A stretch of 39,415 nt of DNA, taken from the NCBI GenBank assembly GCA_025465475.1, contig JAODMR010000097.1, positions 1 through 39,415 of the forward strand. Reading direction: 5' to 3'. Positions 29,955 through 38,884 of the stretch are shown here, one piece after another. The notes under the pieces are model-generated. The model ran no database searches, was not told the origin of the DNA, and was given only the letters and a program-made list of their open reading frames with translations. Source of the DNA: Micrococcaceae bacterium (GTDB lineage Bacteria > Actinomycetota > Actinomycetes > Actinomycetales > Micrococcaceae). The translations under genes were made by a program, and so were the position numbers. Positions within the stretch are counted from its first letter, which is position 1. Every line of letters starts with the position of its first letter.

Positions 29955-31001
29955 CTACGGCACCCCATCCGCTGGAAGGTGGGCGGCGATCCAGGCGTGC
30001 AGCCGCCGGTACGCCTCCTGCCGCACCGGCGGGGGAGACAGCAGCACATCGTGCAGGCCACCGTCTATGGTTTCCAGGCTGACGTTGCCGCCCAACGTCC
30101 TGGCGCGGTCCGCCATGGTGCGCACATCGAGCACCGCATCGGCCCTCCGCATGGCCTCCCGCCACAGCATCCCGTTCAGGCTTCGGGCGGAGAGCAGCAC
30201 CAGGACCGGCACGTCGATGCGCAGGCCCCGCGACAGTTCCCGCTGCGCCGCAAGTACCGCCTGCAGCCAGCCGACCCGGACGGGGAACGCTCCGGGCGGC
30301 CGCATCCGGTCGTCGAGTTCCCATTCTCCGCCGGCGCTTGTGCTGATGCTGCGCCAGTAGAAGTTCCGCTCGGGAAGGGGCACCCTGGCCTCCGGCCAAC
30401 GCCGAGCGATGGGCCGCAGGGATGCGCTGAGGGCCCGTCGAAGCAGCGGGCTGCCATGGAATTCCAGCCACGGGCTGTTCAGGACAAGGTGGGTGACCCG
30501 GCCCGGATGCCGCCCGGCCCACCAAGCGGCAACGAGACCTCCGGTGGAATGCCCCATCAGGACCACCGCAGGTTCAACCCGCGCTGCCGGTGATCCGGCT
30601 TGTCGGGACCCGGTTGGGTTTTTCGGGGGAGCCACCGGCCCGTCCGCATGCCCGGGCATCCGGAGGATCACCGCAAGGGCGTGCTCCAGCTCCAGGTCGT
30701 ACTCCGAAAGGTCCCCCACGTAGCCGCCGAGGCTGCTGGGACGAAGGCTGCGGCCGTGGTTGTGCAGGTCCAACGCGTAAAAGGAGAAGCCCTCGTCGGC
30801 CCAGAAGGCGGCCAGTTCCCGATTGAAAAAGTAGTCGCTCCAGCCGTGCAGGAACAACACCACCCGGTCGGTGGGCGCCGGCTGGGCAGGCAGGTGGCGC
30901 ACCAGGGTGGCGACGCGGACGCCTCCGTCCGGCAGGGGTGTTTCGAGTGTCGCTGATTCGTAGCCTGGGCCCAGGACATCGGGCTGCCACTGCGGATCCA
31001 A
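29955..31001 (-). CDS. Alpha/beta hydrolase (serine hydrolase)
   Basis: 348-residue serine hydrolase resembling lysophospholipase/monoacylglycerol lipase proteins. Visible: VVLFLHGWSDYFFN (oxyanion region), FYALDLHNHGRS, the nucleophile elbow VLMGHSTGGLVAAW, and a late GGLHDVLLS that likely supplies the His. A Pro/Gly/Ser-rich insertion (VAPPKNPTGSRQAG) lies between the Asp-loop region and the nucleophile elbow and looks like a flexible loop. The start is TTG 31001, 3 nt after the stop of the FAD dehydrogenase, so the two are presumably one operon. The substrate is unknown. Confidence 0.87.
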   Translation of the reverse strand: MDPQWQPDVLGPGYESATLETPLPDGGVRVATLVRHLPAQPAPTDRVVLFLHGWSDYFFNRELAAFWADEGFSFYALDLHNHGRSLRPSSLGGYVGDLSEYDLELEHALAVILRMPGHADGPVAPPKNPTGSRQAGSPAARVEPAVVLMGHSTGGLVAAWWAGRHPGRVTHLVLNSPWLEFHGSPLLRRALSASLRPIARRWPEARVPLPERNFYWRSISTSAGGEWELDDRMRPPGAFPVRVGWLQAVLAAQRELSRGLRIDVPVLVLLSARSLNGMLWREAMRRADAVLDVRTMADRARTLGGNVSLETIDGGLHDVLLSPPPVRQEAYRRLHAWIAAHLPADGVP

Positions 31002-31004
31002 CGG

Positions 31005-32663
31005 TTACTCCCGACCGGCGGCGGAGCGGCCGGCGCTTCGCCCGGTGAACAGGCAACCACCGAGGAAGGTTCCTTCCAAGGCGCGGTAGCCGTGCATGCC
31101 TCCGCCGCCGAATCCGGCCGCCTCTCCGGCCGCGAACAAGCCGGGCACCACCGCCCCGGCGGCATCGAGGACCCGCGATTGCAGGTCGGTGGTGATACCA
31201 CCCAAACTTTTGCGGGTCAGGATGGATAGGCGGACGGCAATCAACGGGCCGTGCCGCGGATCCAGCAGCCGGTGTGGTGGTGCCACCCGAATCAGCCGGT
31301 CAGTAGCGAAGCGGCGCGCAGCGCGGATTGCGTTCAGCTGGGCGTCCTTCCCGAGGCCGCTGCTGACCTGCCGGTCGCGGGCGAGGATGAGGGCCTCCAA
31401 CGCCTTCCCGTCAATGTCGTTGGTGCCTGTCAGTCCGTTCATCCGCGTGGCGAGTTCCGGCACCGTGTGGGCGGAGAGGAAATCGACGCCGCGGTCCAGG
31501 AATTCCTGCACCGGCCCTACCGAGCCCGGCAGTGCACGCCGGGCCAACAAGCGGAAGTCCTTCCCGGTGAGGTCCGGGTTCTGCTCTGAACCCGAGAGCG
31601 CGAACTCCTTGTCCAGGATGGTCCGGTTCAGCACCAGCCAGGAGTGCCCATGTCCCAGACCCGTCAGGTGGCGTACCGCCCCGAGCGAATCGAAGCCCGG
31701 AAAGAGCGGCGCCGGCAGCCGGCGGCCTTGTGCGTCCAGCCACAGGGGGGAGGGTCCGGAGAGGATGCGGATGCCGTGGCTGGGCCATACCGGGCTGTGA
31801 TTGGAGATCCCTTCGGGGTAGTGCCACATCCTGTCGGTGTTGATCAGCAGCCCGCCCGCAGCGGACACCGCGTGCTGAAAGAGGCCGTCCACCGAGGCCG
31901 GAACACCGGCCAACAGGTGCTCGGGCGCTGTGCCCGGCCACTGCTGCCGGACCAGTTCGAAGTTCCCGCCAATACCGCCCGTGGCAACAACCACCGCCTG
32001 CCCGAAGGCCGTAAACGAGCCGACGACGGTCCGGTTGCTCGCGGCGCCACGGGCGGCAGTGGAGGCTGCCAGGACGTCGCCGTGCACGCCGGTCACGGCG
32101 CCTGCGCTGCGGCGCAGGCTGGTGCCGCGATGCCGGTAGGCGATGCGCAGCCGCCCGGAGTTCCTGGCCTCCTGCAGCTGGGCCAGGAAGGGGGCCAGGA
32201 TTCCGGGTCCGGTGCCCCAGGCAACATGAAAGCGCGGCACCGAATTTCCGTGGCCCTCGGCGGTGCCATCCCCTCGCTCGGCCCACTGAACCAGGGGAAA
32301 AAAGCCGACCCCCAGCGAGCGCAGCCACGCCCGCTTCTCTCCGGCGGCGAAGTCGACGTAGGCCTGAGCCCAGCGGCGTGGCCAGGCGTCCTCAGTGCGG
32401 TCGAACCCGGCCGACCCGAACCAGTCCGCCAGCGCCAGTTCGTGACTGTCCCGGACACCCAGTCGACGCTGCTCGGGCGAATTGACCAGGAAGATCCCGC
32501 CGAAGGACCAATGCGCCTGGCCGCCCAGGGACGCCTCCGGTTCCTGATCAAGCAGCAGCACCGAGGACCCGGCCCGGCAGGCTTCCGCGGCGGCCACTAC
32601 ACCGGCCAACCCCGCGCCGACCACCACCACGTCAGCGTGCAGGGTGGTGCTGTCAGTTTCCAT
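31005..32663 (-). CDS. FAD-binding dehydrogenase (ketosteroid dehydrogenase/fumarate reductase-like)
   Basis: 552-residue flavoprotein. The N-terminal Rossmann motif is VVVVGAGLAGVVAAAEAC with LLLDQE; then GGQAHWSFGGIFLV, a central VVVATGGIGGNFELV and the C-terminal FAD-binding LFAAGEAAGFGGGGMHGYR. It fits the group annotated 'FAD-binding dehydrogenase' related to 3-ketosteroid dehydrogenases and fumarate reductase flavoproteins; the electron acceptor and substrate are not deducible. The ATG at 32663 lies 6 nt after a -10 box (TAGCAT), indicating a leaderless transcript. An alpha/beta hydrolase follows 3 nt downstream. Confidence 0.87.
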   Translation of the reverse strand: METDSTTLHADVVVVGAGLAGVVAAAEACRAGSSVLLLDQEPEASLGGQAHWSFGGIFLVNSPEQRRLGVRDSHELALADWFGSAGFDRTEDAWPRRWAQAYVDFAAGEKRAWLRSLGVGFFPLVQWAERGDGTAEGHGNSVPRFHVAWGTGPGILAPFLAQLQEARNSGRLRIAYRHRGTSLRRSAGAVTGVHGDVLAASTAARGAASNRTVVGSFTAFGQAVVVATGGIGGNFELVRQQWPGTAPEHLLAGVPASVDGLFQHAVSAAGGLLINTDRMWHYPEGISNHSPVWPSHGIRILSGPSPLWLDAQGRRLPAPLFPGFDSLGAVRHLTGLGHGHSWLVLNRTILDKEFALSGSEQNPDLTGKDFRLLARRALPGSVGPVQEFLDRGVDFLSAHTVPELATRMNGLTGTNDIDGKALEALILARDRQVSSGLGKDAQLNAIRAARRFATDRLIRVAPPHRLLDPRHGPLIAVRLSILTRKSLGGITTDLQSRVLDAAGAVVPGLFAAGEAAGFGGGGMHGYRALEGTFLGGCLFTGRSAGRSAAGRE

Positions 32664-32669
32664 CCGCCC

Positions 32670-32675
32670 ATGCTA
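32670..32675 (-). promoter_or_regulatory. -10 box for leaderless FAD dehydrogenase
   Basis: Minus-strand TAGCAT ends 6 nt before ATG 32663. No Shine-Dalgarno precedes the start. Confidence 0.5.
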
Positions 32676-32769
32676 GCCGTGCCCGACCGGTGAACACCGC
32701 CAGGTCGCTCCGCCCACAATCCGGTGGTCCTCGTTTGGGAAAGTACACGCAACACGGAAAACTGGGACC

Positions 32770-33837
32770 ATGCGCCTTTACCCAACATTTTTCCGGATCT
32801 GCTTCGCCTGGATGGACGCCGAACGGGCGCACAAGATCGGTTTCGTGCTGATCCGGGCAGCCCATCGCGGCGGGGCCGGGGCTGTGCTGCGGCGGCTGAC
32901 CCGTCCTGCACCGGTGCTGCGCACGCAAGCCTTCGGCCTGACTTTTCCTTCACCGTTCGGCCTTGCTGCCGGCTTCGACAAGGAGGGCCACGGCGTCGAG
33001 GCGCTGGCAGACCTGGGTTTTGGGCACATTGAAGTCGGTACCATCACCGGGCAGGCGCAGCCCGGCAATCCCAAGCCGCGGCTGTTCCGACTGGTGCAGG
33101 ACCGCGCAGTGATCAACCGGATGGGCTTCAACAACGACGGCGCGGAAGCCGTCGCGCCGCGCCTCACCCAGGCACGGAAGCGGCTGGAGCGGTCCTTTCC
33201 CGGCAGCCGCCCGATTCTCGGGGTGAATATCGGCAAGACCAAAAAGGTGGACCTGCACTCCGCCGTGGAGGACTACCTGGTCAGCACCCGCCACCTGGCA
33301 GCCTCCGCCGACTACCTGGTGGTGAACGTCAGCTCCCCGAACACTCCAGGGCTACGGCTCCTGCAGGGCGTTGAGTCGCTGAGGCCCCTCTTGACGGCCG
33401 TGCGCGAAGCCGCCGACGAAACAGCGGGCCGGCACCTGCCCCTGCTGGTCAAAATCGCTCCGGACCTGACGGATCAGGACCTGAGCGACGTGGCGCAGCT
33501 GGCACGTGAGCTGAACCTGGATGGCATCATCTGCACCAACACCACCATCACCCGTGACGGCCTGGCCACGCCGGCCGAGCAGGTGGTGTCCCTGGGCGTC
33601 GGCGGACTTTCCGGGGCGCCGCTGAAGAAGCGGTCCCTTGAGGTGCTGGTCCGGCTGCGTCAGGCGGCCGGTCCCGAGCTGGCCCTGGTGTCGGTGGGTG
33701 GCGTGGAGACCTCCGCTGACGTTCAACAGCGGCTCGACGCCGGTGCAACCCTGGTTCAGGGCTACACGGCCTTTCTTTACGAAGGCCCTTTCTGGGCGGC
33801 ACGGATCAACCGGGAATTGGCAGCGCTTCGACGCTGA
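32770..33837 (+). CDS. pyrD: Dihydroorotate dehydrogenase (quinone), class 2
   Basis: Fourth step of pyrimidine synthesis; oxidises dihydroorotate with quinone as acceptor, at the membrane. The 355-residue product has the class 2 N-terminal helix region ([20 protein letters not shown]), [49 protein letters not shown], the catalytic-serine segment [22 protein letters not shown], and NTTI with [12 protein letters not shown]. Length and motifs are standard. A strong terminator follows. Divergent from the FAD dehydrogenase. Confidence 0.98.
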   Translation: MRLYPTFFRICFAWMDAERAHKIGFVLIRAAHRGGAGAVLRRLTRPAPVLRTQAFGLTFPSPFGLAAGFDKEGHGVEALADLGFGHIEVGTITGQAQPGNPKPRLFRLVQDRAVINRMGFNNDGAEAVAPRLTQARKRLERSFPGSRPILGVNIGKTKKVDLHSAVEDYLVSTRHLAASADYLVVNVSSPNTPGLRLLQGVESLRPLLTAVREAADETAGRHLPLLVKIAPDLTDQDLSDVAQLARELNLDGIICTNTTITRDGLATPAEQVVSLGVGGLSGAPLKKRSLEVLVRLRQAAGPELALVSVGGVETSADVQQRLDAGATLVQGYTAFLYEGPFWAARINRELAALRR

Positions 33838-33844
33838 CACCAAG

Positions 33845-33884
33845 TAGGGCCCGGAGGATCAGCGTCCTCCGGGCCCTACATTTT
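33845..33884. terminator. Intrinsic terminator between pyrD and aldo/keto reductase
   Basis: A 14-bp perfect stem (33845-33858 with 33865-33878), 6-nt loop, then CATTTT. A canonical terminator for pyrD, and its position suggests it also serves the convergent gene. Confidence 0.9.
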
Positions 33885-33900
33885 GCTGTTCCGCCTGTTG

Positions 33901-34905
33901 TCAGGCCGGCCGGTCCTCCGGGCTGGCGGTCTTGGCCGGATCGCGCTCGACGACGCCGCCCAGGGCGTCATCGATCCGGGCCATCAGTTCGGCGGGAATC
34001 TTTACACCCGACGCCTTGACGTTTTCCGCCACCTGCTCCGGCCGTGAAGCCCCGACCAGGGCTGTCGCCACGTTCTCGTTCTGCAGCACCCAGGCGATCG
34101 CGAGTTGCGACATCTTCAGCCCCAGCTCGTCCGCGATGGGCTGGAGCTTCTGCACGCCGTTCAACACCTCGTCGCTCATGAAGCGCGAGATGGTGTTTTT
34201 TCCACCCTTCTCGTCGGTGGCACGTGAGCCCTCCGGCGCCGGCTGGCCCGGCTTGTACTTTCCGGACAGGACTCCCTGCGCCATCGGCGACCACACCACC
34301 TGGGACATGCCCAGTTCCTTGGAGGCCGGGATCACCTCGGCCTCAATGACCCGCCACAGCGCGGAGTACTGGGGCTGGTTGGACACCAGGGAGAAACCGG
34401 CCTGGCGGGCCAGCGCCTGCCCGTCGCGGAGCTGCTGCGCGTTCCACTCGGAAACACCGATGTAGAGGGCCTTACCCGCCCGGACGACGTCGGCGAACGC
34501 CTGGATGGTTTCCTCCAGCGGCGTCCCGTAGTCGTAGCGGTGGGCCTGGTACAGGTCCACGTAGTCCATCTGCAGACGGCGCAGGGAGTTGTTGATGCCC
34601 TCCATGATGTGCTTGCGGGACAGCCCCACATCGTTGGGGCCCTTCGGGCCGACAGGCCAGTACACCTTGGTGAAGATTTCCAGCGACTCCCGTCGCTGAT
34701 CCTTCAGCGCCTTACCCAGCACTTCCTCTGCGGCGCCGTTGGCGTACGCGTCGGCGGTGTCGAAGGTCGTGATGCCCGCGTCCAGGGCTGCGTGGACACA
34801 GGTGGCCGCGACGTCGTTCTCCACCTGCGAGCCGTGCGTGAGCCAGTTGCCGTACGTGATTTCCGTGATTTTGAGGCCGGAATTGCCCAGGTATCGATAG
34901 TCCAT
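33901..34905 (-). CDS. Aldo/keto reductase
   Basis: NADPH-dependent reductase of the voltage-gated potassium channel beta-subunit-like/YghZ group, 334 residues. It shows MDYRYLGNSGLKITEITYG, FDTADAYANGAAEEVLG (catalytic Asp and Tyr), EIFTKVYWPVG (Lys), VDLYQAHRYDYGTPLEETI (His), GVSEWNAQQL, VVWSPMAQGVLSGKY and VGASRPEQVAENV (cofactor binding). The start is ATG 34905; upstream frame extension has no similarity. A -10-like TAAGGT ends 7 nt before the ATG. Substrate unknown; homologues reduce small aldehydes. Confidence 0.93.
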   Translation of the reverse strand: MDYRYLGNSGLKITEITYGNWLTHGSQVENDVAATCVHAALDAGITTFDTADAYANGAAEEVLGKALKDQRRESLEIFTKVYWPVGPKGPNDVGLSRKHIMEGINNSLRRLQMDYVDLYQAHRYDYGTPLEETIQAFADVVRAGKALYIGVSEWNAQQLRDGQALARQAGFSLVSNQPQYSALWRVIEAEVIPASKELGMSQVVWSPMAQGVLSGKYKPGQPAPEGSRATDEKGGKNTISRFMSDEVLNGVQKLQPIADELGLKMSQLAIAWVLQNENVATALVGASRPEQVAENVKASGVKIPAELMARIDDALGGVVERDPAKTASPEDRPA

Positions 34906-34912
34906 GAATTTC

Positions 34913-34918
34913 ACCTTA
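34913..34918 (-). promoter_or_regulatory. -10 box for leaderless aldo/keto reductase
   Basis: Minus-strand TAAGGT ends 7 nt before ATG 34905, with no Shine-Dalgarno between. TTACTG at 34940-34935 is a weak -35 candidate with a 16-nt spacer. Confidence 0.45.
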
Positions 34919-35078
34919 GCCGCACCAGCGGTCTCAGTAAGCGTTTTCCCGTCGTGTTTCAACGTTGGCTGCAGCGCCGTGCGGACGTGGTGCCGACAAA
35001 GGAACCTTCGGAAGAAATGGGCCCTGCCTTTCGAAGAAGCGCGCCTAAGCTCCCAAGAAGCGGCCCCCAAGCTCCAAG

Positions 35079-35114
35079 AAAAACGGGCCCTGCCTCCAGT
35101 GGAGGCAGGGCCCG
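35079..35114 (-). terminator. Intrinsic terminator of the DUF3043 gene
   Basis: A 14-bp perfect stem (35084-35097 with 35101-35114) and tight loop, followed on the minus strand by TTTTT (35083-35079). Located just after the stop of the minus-strand gene. Confidence 0.92.
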
Positions 35115-35127
35115 TGGAGGGTTTCGG

Positions 35128-35733
35128 TCAGCGGACCTCGCCGCCGCGCTTTACCAGCGGTTTGGGCAGCCGCAGGCGGCGGAACTGGAGGGCGCGCATC
35201 GTGCCGTACCAAATCACGCCGCGCTCGGGTGTTCCGAACTTTTCCGTGAGCCGACGACGGAGCTTGCGGCTCAGCACGAAGCAGTCCACTGCCACGGCGA
35301 TGACGAGCAGCCAGAACACGCCGAATACGAGCAGTTGTCCGGTGCTGGTCACCGGAACGACGAGGGTCAGCACCACGATGGCCAGGGCCGCGAACATGAC
35401 GTACTCACCAAGGCTGAACCGGGCATCAACCAGGTCACGGGCGAAGCGCTTTTGCGGTCCCTTGTCCCGGAAGGGCAGGTACCGTTCGTCGCCGGTATCA
35501 AGGGCCCGGCGGGTACGGGCCTGTTCCTCACGACGGGCGTCCCGCTCGGCGGCTTTGGCAGCAACCCGGTCATTGGGGACCAGGGGCCGCCGCCTGGCGG
35601 CTTCCTGCTGCTTGCGCGACGGAGTGGGCACGCCCTTGCCCGCCCGGGGATCTGAGGAACGGGCGGCAGTGGAGCCGGTTCGCCCGTCGGCTGCCGGCTG
35701 GGCGGGAGGGGCTTCTTTCTTACGTCCAAACAC
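35128..35733 (-). CDS. DUF3043 domain-containing membrane protein
   Basis: An actinobacterial membrane protein of unknown function, about 201 residues. A long charged, disordered N-terminal region (RKQQEAARRRPLVPNDR, ERDARREEQARTRRAL) precedes FRDKGPQKRFARDLVDARF, two membrane segments (VMFAALAIVVLTLVVPV; LLVFGVFWLLVIAVAVDCFV) and a basic cytoplasmic tail ending LPKPLVKRGGEVR. The start is set at GTG 35733, because a -10 box TAGTCT ends 6 nt before it; the ATG at 35739 touches that -10 box and would lie upstream of the expected transcript start. A strong terminator follows. Confidence 0.85.
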   Translation of the reverse strand: MFGRKKEAPPAQPAADGRTGSTAARSSDPRAGKGVPTPSRKQQEAARRRPLVPNDRVAAKAAERDARREEQARTRRALDTGDERYLPFRDKGPQKRFARDLVDARFSLGEYVMFAALAIVVLTLVVPVTSTGQLLVFGVFWLLVIAVAVDCFVLSRKLRRRLTEKFGTPERGVIWYGTMRALQFRRLRLPKPLVKRGGEVR

Positions 35734-35739
35734 CCCCAT

Positions 35740-35745
35740 AGACTA
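35740..35745 (-). promoter_or_regulatory. -10 box of the DUF3043 gene
   Basis: Minus-strand TAGTCT lies directly against ATG 35739 and 6 nt before GTG 35733. By the leaderless spacing seen elsewhere in the window, this favours the GTG as the first codon. Confidence 0.45.
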
Positions 35746-35826
35746 CCCTGCGGGACGCACTGCCCGGACCCGCGCCGGGGTGCAGGGCCGGCCCCGCGCG
35801 GTGTCCCCCGCGCCCGCATCCTGCGG

Positions 35827-35855
35827 TTGGAGGGCTTCGGGGCCGCCGGTAGGGT
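35827..35855 (+). promoter_or_regulatory. Promoter of the M20 dipeptidase gene
   Basis: TTGGAG (35827-35832), a 17-nt spacer, and TAGGGT (35850-35855), which ends 7 nt before ATG 35863. The best-formed promoter with a leaderless start in the window. Confidence 0.55.
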
Positions 35856-35862
35856 GGCCGGT

Positions 35863-37323
35863 ATGACTTCGAATGCAGCATCTCCCGGTGCCACTGCGCC
35901 GGCTGATACCACCGGCCAGCCGTCCCCTTCTGTTCCCGTCGAGGCCTTGAGGGCCAGTGTGGCCGCGAGCTTCGCGGGCGCCGTTGAGGACCTGACCCGG
36001 CTGGTTGCTATTCCCGGCATCGCCTGGGACGCCTTTGACGCGGCAGAGCTGGAACGCAGCGCCGAGGCCGTCGCCGCGCTCATCCGTGGCATCGGACTTG
36101 AGGACGTGCAGGTGCTCCGGGTCAACAAGCCGAACGGCACCCCCGGTGGGCCCGCCGTCGTCGCACGTAAACCAGCGGCGGAAGGCAAACCGACCATCCT
36201 GCTGTACGCGCACCACGACGTGCAGCCACCGGGGGAGCGGGAACTGTGGGAAACGGAGCCGTTCGACGCCGTGGAGCGCCACGGTCGCCTGTACGGACGC
36301 GGCGCGGCCGATGACAAGGCGGGCGTGTTGGCGCACGTCGGCGCGCTGCGTGCCGTCCAGGACGTACTGGGGCAGGACTTCGGGCTTGGCGTGACCCTGT
36401 TTATCGAAGGGGAAGAGGAAGCGGGCTCGCCCTCCTTTCGTTCCTTCCTGGAAACCCACCGCGAACTGCTGCGCGCCGACGTGATCGTGGTGGCCGACTC
36501 CAGCAACTGGAAGGTGGGTGTCCCCGCCCTGACCACCAGCCTGCGCGGGCTGGTCGATGGAACGATCACCGTGCGCGTCCTTGACCATGCCGTGCACTCA
36601 GGCATGTTCGGTGGACCTGTCCTGGACGCCCCCACGCTGCTGGCCCGCGTCATCGCCACCCTTCACGACGTCGACGGGGCCGTCGCCGTTCCCGGGCTGG
36701 TGGCCACTGACACCGCCACGGTCGACTATCCGGAGGGAGACTTCCGGGCCGACGCGTCAGTGCTCGACGGCGTACGGCTGGCCGGGAACGGATCCCTGGC
36801 ATCCCGGCTTTGGACCAAGCCGGCCCTGTCCATCATCGGCATCGACGCGCCCTCCGTCGCGCTCAGCTCCAACACCCTGCAGCCGACCGCGCGCGCGAAA
36901 TTCAGCATGCGACTGGCCCCCGGCCAGGATCCGCAGGCCGCCTTCGATGCCCTGCAGGCCCACCTGGCGGCCGTGGCGCCGACGGCCGCCCTGGGCGCGC
37001 AGGTGCTGCTGACCCCGGGGGAGCAGGGGCAGGCCTTTGCCACTGACACCTCCGCCCCGGCCGCCCAGGCGGCGCTGTGGGCCCTGGGAGCCGCCTGGGG
37101 CACGTCGGCCGTAGAGACCGGTGTTGGCGGATCGATTCCCTTCGTCGCGGACCTGACGGAGCTGTTTCCGGAGGCGCAGATCCTTATCACCGGCGTCGAG
37201 GACCCCGACTCCCGCGCCCACAGCGCCAACGAATCACTGCACCTGGGCGACTTTCAGCACACCATCCTGGCCGAGGCGCTGCTGCTGGCAACCCTGAACG
37301 GTGGAACCCGTCCGGGCGCGTGA
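35863..37323 (+). CDS. M20 family dipeptidase
   Basis: Di-zinc exopeptidase of the M20/ArgE/DapE group, 486 residues. Metal and catalytic motifs: YAHHDVQPPG, GRGAADDKAG, FIEGEEEAGSPSF, VVADSSNW, and late GVGGSIPFV with HSANESLHLGDF. The internal lid/dimerisation domain lies between roughly residues 225 and 370. No signal peptide is seen, so it is probably cytoplasmic peptide turnover. ATG 35863 is supported by a promoter whose -10 ends 7 nt upstream; there is no clear Shine-Dalgarno. Confidence 0.92.
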   Translation: MTSNAASPGATAPADTTGQPSPSVPVEALRASVAASFAGAVEDLTRLVAIPGIAWDAFDAAELERSAEAVAALIRGIGLEDVQVLRVNKPNGTPGGPAVVARKPAAEGKPTILLYAHHDVQPPGERELWETEPFDAVERHGRLYGRGAADDKAGVLAHVGALRAVQDVLGQDFGLGVTLFIEGEEEAGSPSFRSFLETHRELLRADVIVVADSSNWKVGVPALTTSLRGLVDGTITVRVLDHAVHSGMFGGPVLDAPTLLARVIATLHDVDGAVAVPGLVATDTATVDYPEGDFRADASVLDGVRLAGNGSLASRLWTKPALSIIGIDAPSVALSSNTLQPTARAKFSMRLAPGQDPQAAFDALQAHLAAVAPTAALGAQVLLTPGEQGQAFATDTSAPAAQAALWALGAAWGTSAVETGVGGSIPFVADLTELFPEAQILITGVEDPDSRAHSANESLHLGDFQHTILAEALLLATLNGGTRPGA

Positions 37324-37375
37324 GCCTGACATCCGTGGAACAGATCTGCCTACGACCCTGTTGACACAGTTACGG

Positions 37376-37389
37376 CGGCAGAACTGCCG
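37376..37389. promoter_or_regulatory. Short palindrome upstream of the Fe-S insertion gene
   Basis: CGGCAG-AA-CTGCCG (37376-37389) lies between a perfect TTGACA (37361-37366) and -10-like TAGCAT (37394-37399). The TTGACA to TAGCAT gap is 27 nt, too long for one standard promoter, so the promoter assignment stays open. The palindrome could be an operator. Confidence 0.35.
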
Positions 37390-37427
37390 GACGTAGCATG
37401 TAGATACACCCAACGTTAGGAATGGCG

Positions 37428-37820
37428 ATGAGCACCATAACCCCAGAAGAGGCCACCACGTCCCTCGGGACTGCCCCGGCCGCGGAACCCCAGGAGCACG
37501 GCGTTCTCCTTTCCGACGTCGCCGCCGGCAAGGTCCGCAGCCTGCTGGAGCAGGAAGGACGCACCGACCTGCGGCTCCGGGTTGCCGTGCAGCCCGGCGG
37601 CTGCTCGGGACTGATCTACCAGCTCTACTTCGACGAGCGGCTGCTCGACGGCGACGCTGTGCGCGACTTCGACGGCGTTGAGGTCGTCATCGACAAGATG
37701 AGCGTGCCCTACCTGGACGGTGCGAGCATCGACTTCGAGGACACCATAGCCAAGCAGGGCTTCACCATCGACAACCCGAACGCGGGCGGTTCATGCGCCT
37801 GCGGCGACTCGTTCCACTAG
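37428..37820 (+). CDS. erpA: HesB/IscA/ErpA family iron-sulfur cluster insertion protein
   Basis: A-type carrier that delivers Fe-S clusters to target enzymes. The 130 residues end in the family signature: Cys59 in QPGGCSGLIY, and Cys123 and Cys125 in GGSCACGDSF. The start is ATG 37428, because AGGA (37418-37421) is 6 nt upstream; the ATG at 37422 directly touches that motif. The gene sits just before the cytochrome oxidase genes, common in actinobacteria. The exact subtype (ErpA versus IscA) is not certain. Confidence 0.92.
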   Translation: MSTITPEEATTSLGTAPAAEPQEHGVLLSDVAAGKVRSLLEQEGRTDLRLRVAVQPGGCSGLIYQLYFDERLLDGDAVRDFDGVEVVIDKMSVPYLDGASIDFEDTIAKQGFTIDNPNAGGSCACGDSFH

Positions 37821-37840
37821 GAACAACCAACCGCGGAGGA

Positions 37841-37876
37841 TCTGCCGGCGACCGTTGCGGAACGGGCGCCGGCAGA
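37841..37876 (+). terminator. Long hairpin after erpA
   Basis: TCTGCCGGCG (37841-37850) pairs with 37867-37876; inside, CCGTT (37852-37856) pairs with AACGG (37861-37865) around GCGG, separated by one A/G mismatch. Stable, but no T-tract follows. Confidence 0.65.
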
Positions 37877-38001
37877 CCGCGCGTTACGTGCGCAAAAGGC
37901 GCGCCCGGGCGGTAAGCTCTACATCGAGTAGTAAAACCTAATCCGCATGTGGGGGGCACAGCGCCGCCAGCGTGCGACAGCACCAACAGGAAGGGCCGTC
38001 T

Positions 38002-38871
38002 GTGAGTTCGCAGGACCGAACCGGCAGCCGACGCGCAAGGATTATCCCGATCACGGGACTCGCGATAGCGGGCGCGTTGGCATTGTCTGCATGTACGCCG
38101 GAGATGAAGAACGGCTGGTTGCCGGCAGAGCGCAACACGACCAATGAAACGGGTCGCATCATCGACCTGTGGGTGAACTCATGGATTGCCGCCCTGGTGG
38201 TCGGCCTCATCACCTGGGGTTTGATCATCTGGTGCATCATCGCCTACCGCCGGCGCAAGAACGCTACCGGCTTTCCCCGCCAGCTGAGCTATAACCTCCC
38301 GCTGGAGATTTTCTACGTGGTCATTCCGCTGTTCATGGTCCTGGTGCTGTTCTACTTCACCGACCGGGACCAGCGCGCCATCGACGCCAACACGGAGAAC
38401 CCCGACGTCAAGATCGACGTCCGCGGCAAGCAGTGGTCCTGGGACTTCAACTACCTGACCAGCACCACCGTCTCCGAGCCCGTCTACGAGGGCGGCATCC
38501 AGGCGCACCTCAACGGGTCGCCGATCGATGAAGCGAAGCTTCCCACGCTCTACCTCCCGGTGAACAAGACCGTTGAGCTGGAACTGAACACCCGCGACGT
38601 CAACCACTCCTTCTGGGTTCCCGCCTTCCTGGAGAAGCGCGACCTGATCGCCGGCAAGACCAACTACATCAACGTCACGCCGACTGCGTTGGGCACCTAC
38701 GCCGGCAAGTGCGCCGAGCTCTGCGGTGAGTACCACTCCGAGATGCTCTTCAACGTCAAGGTCGTCACCGAACAGGAATTCCAGGCACACCTCGCCAGCC
38801 TGAAACAGGCCGGATTCACAGGGACGCTCGGCAGCGAGTACGACCGCAACCATTACTCGAACGCGAAATAG
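38002..38871 (+). CDS. ctaC: Cytochrome c oxidase subunit II
   Basis: Membrane-bound subunit II of the aa3-type oxidase, carrying the CuA electron entry site. The 289-residue product has a lipoprotein-like signal ([12 protein letters not shown], lipobox Cys31), two membrane helices ([39 protein letters not shown]), the WSWDFNYL aromatic motif, and the CuA ligands in HSFWVP and [15 protein letters not shown] 38002 is chosen because AGGAAGGG ends 6 nt upstream; a GTG at 37972 is less likely. ctaD follows after 13 bp. Confidence 0.96.
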   Translation: MSSQDRTGSRRARIIPITGLAIAGALALSACTPEMKNGWLPAERNTTNETGRIIDLWVNSWIAALVVGLITWGLIIWCIIAYRRRKNATGFPRQLSYNLPLEIFYVVIPLFMVLVLFYFTDRDQRAIDANTENPDVKIDVRGKQWSWDFNYLTSTTVSEPVYEGGIQAHLNGSPIDEAKLPTLYLPVNKTVELELNTRDVNHSFWVPAFLEKRDLIAGKTNYINVTPTALGTYAGKCAELCGEYHSEMLFNVKVVTEQEFQAHLASLKQAGFTGTLGSEYDRNHYSNAK

Positions 38872-38884
38872 GGGAGCCATAGCG

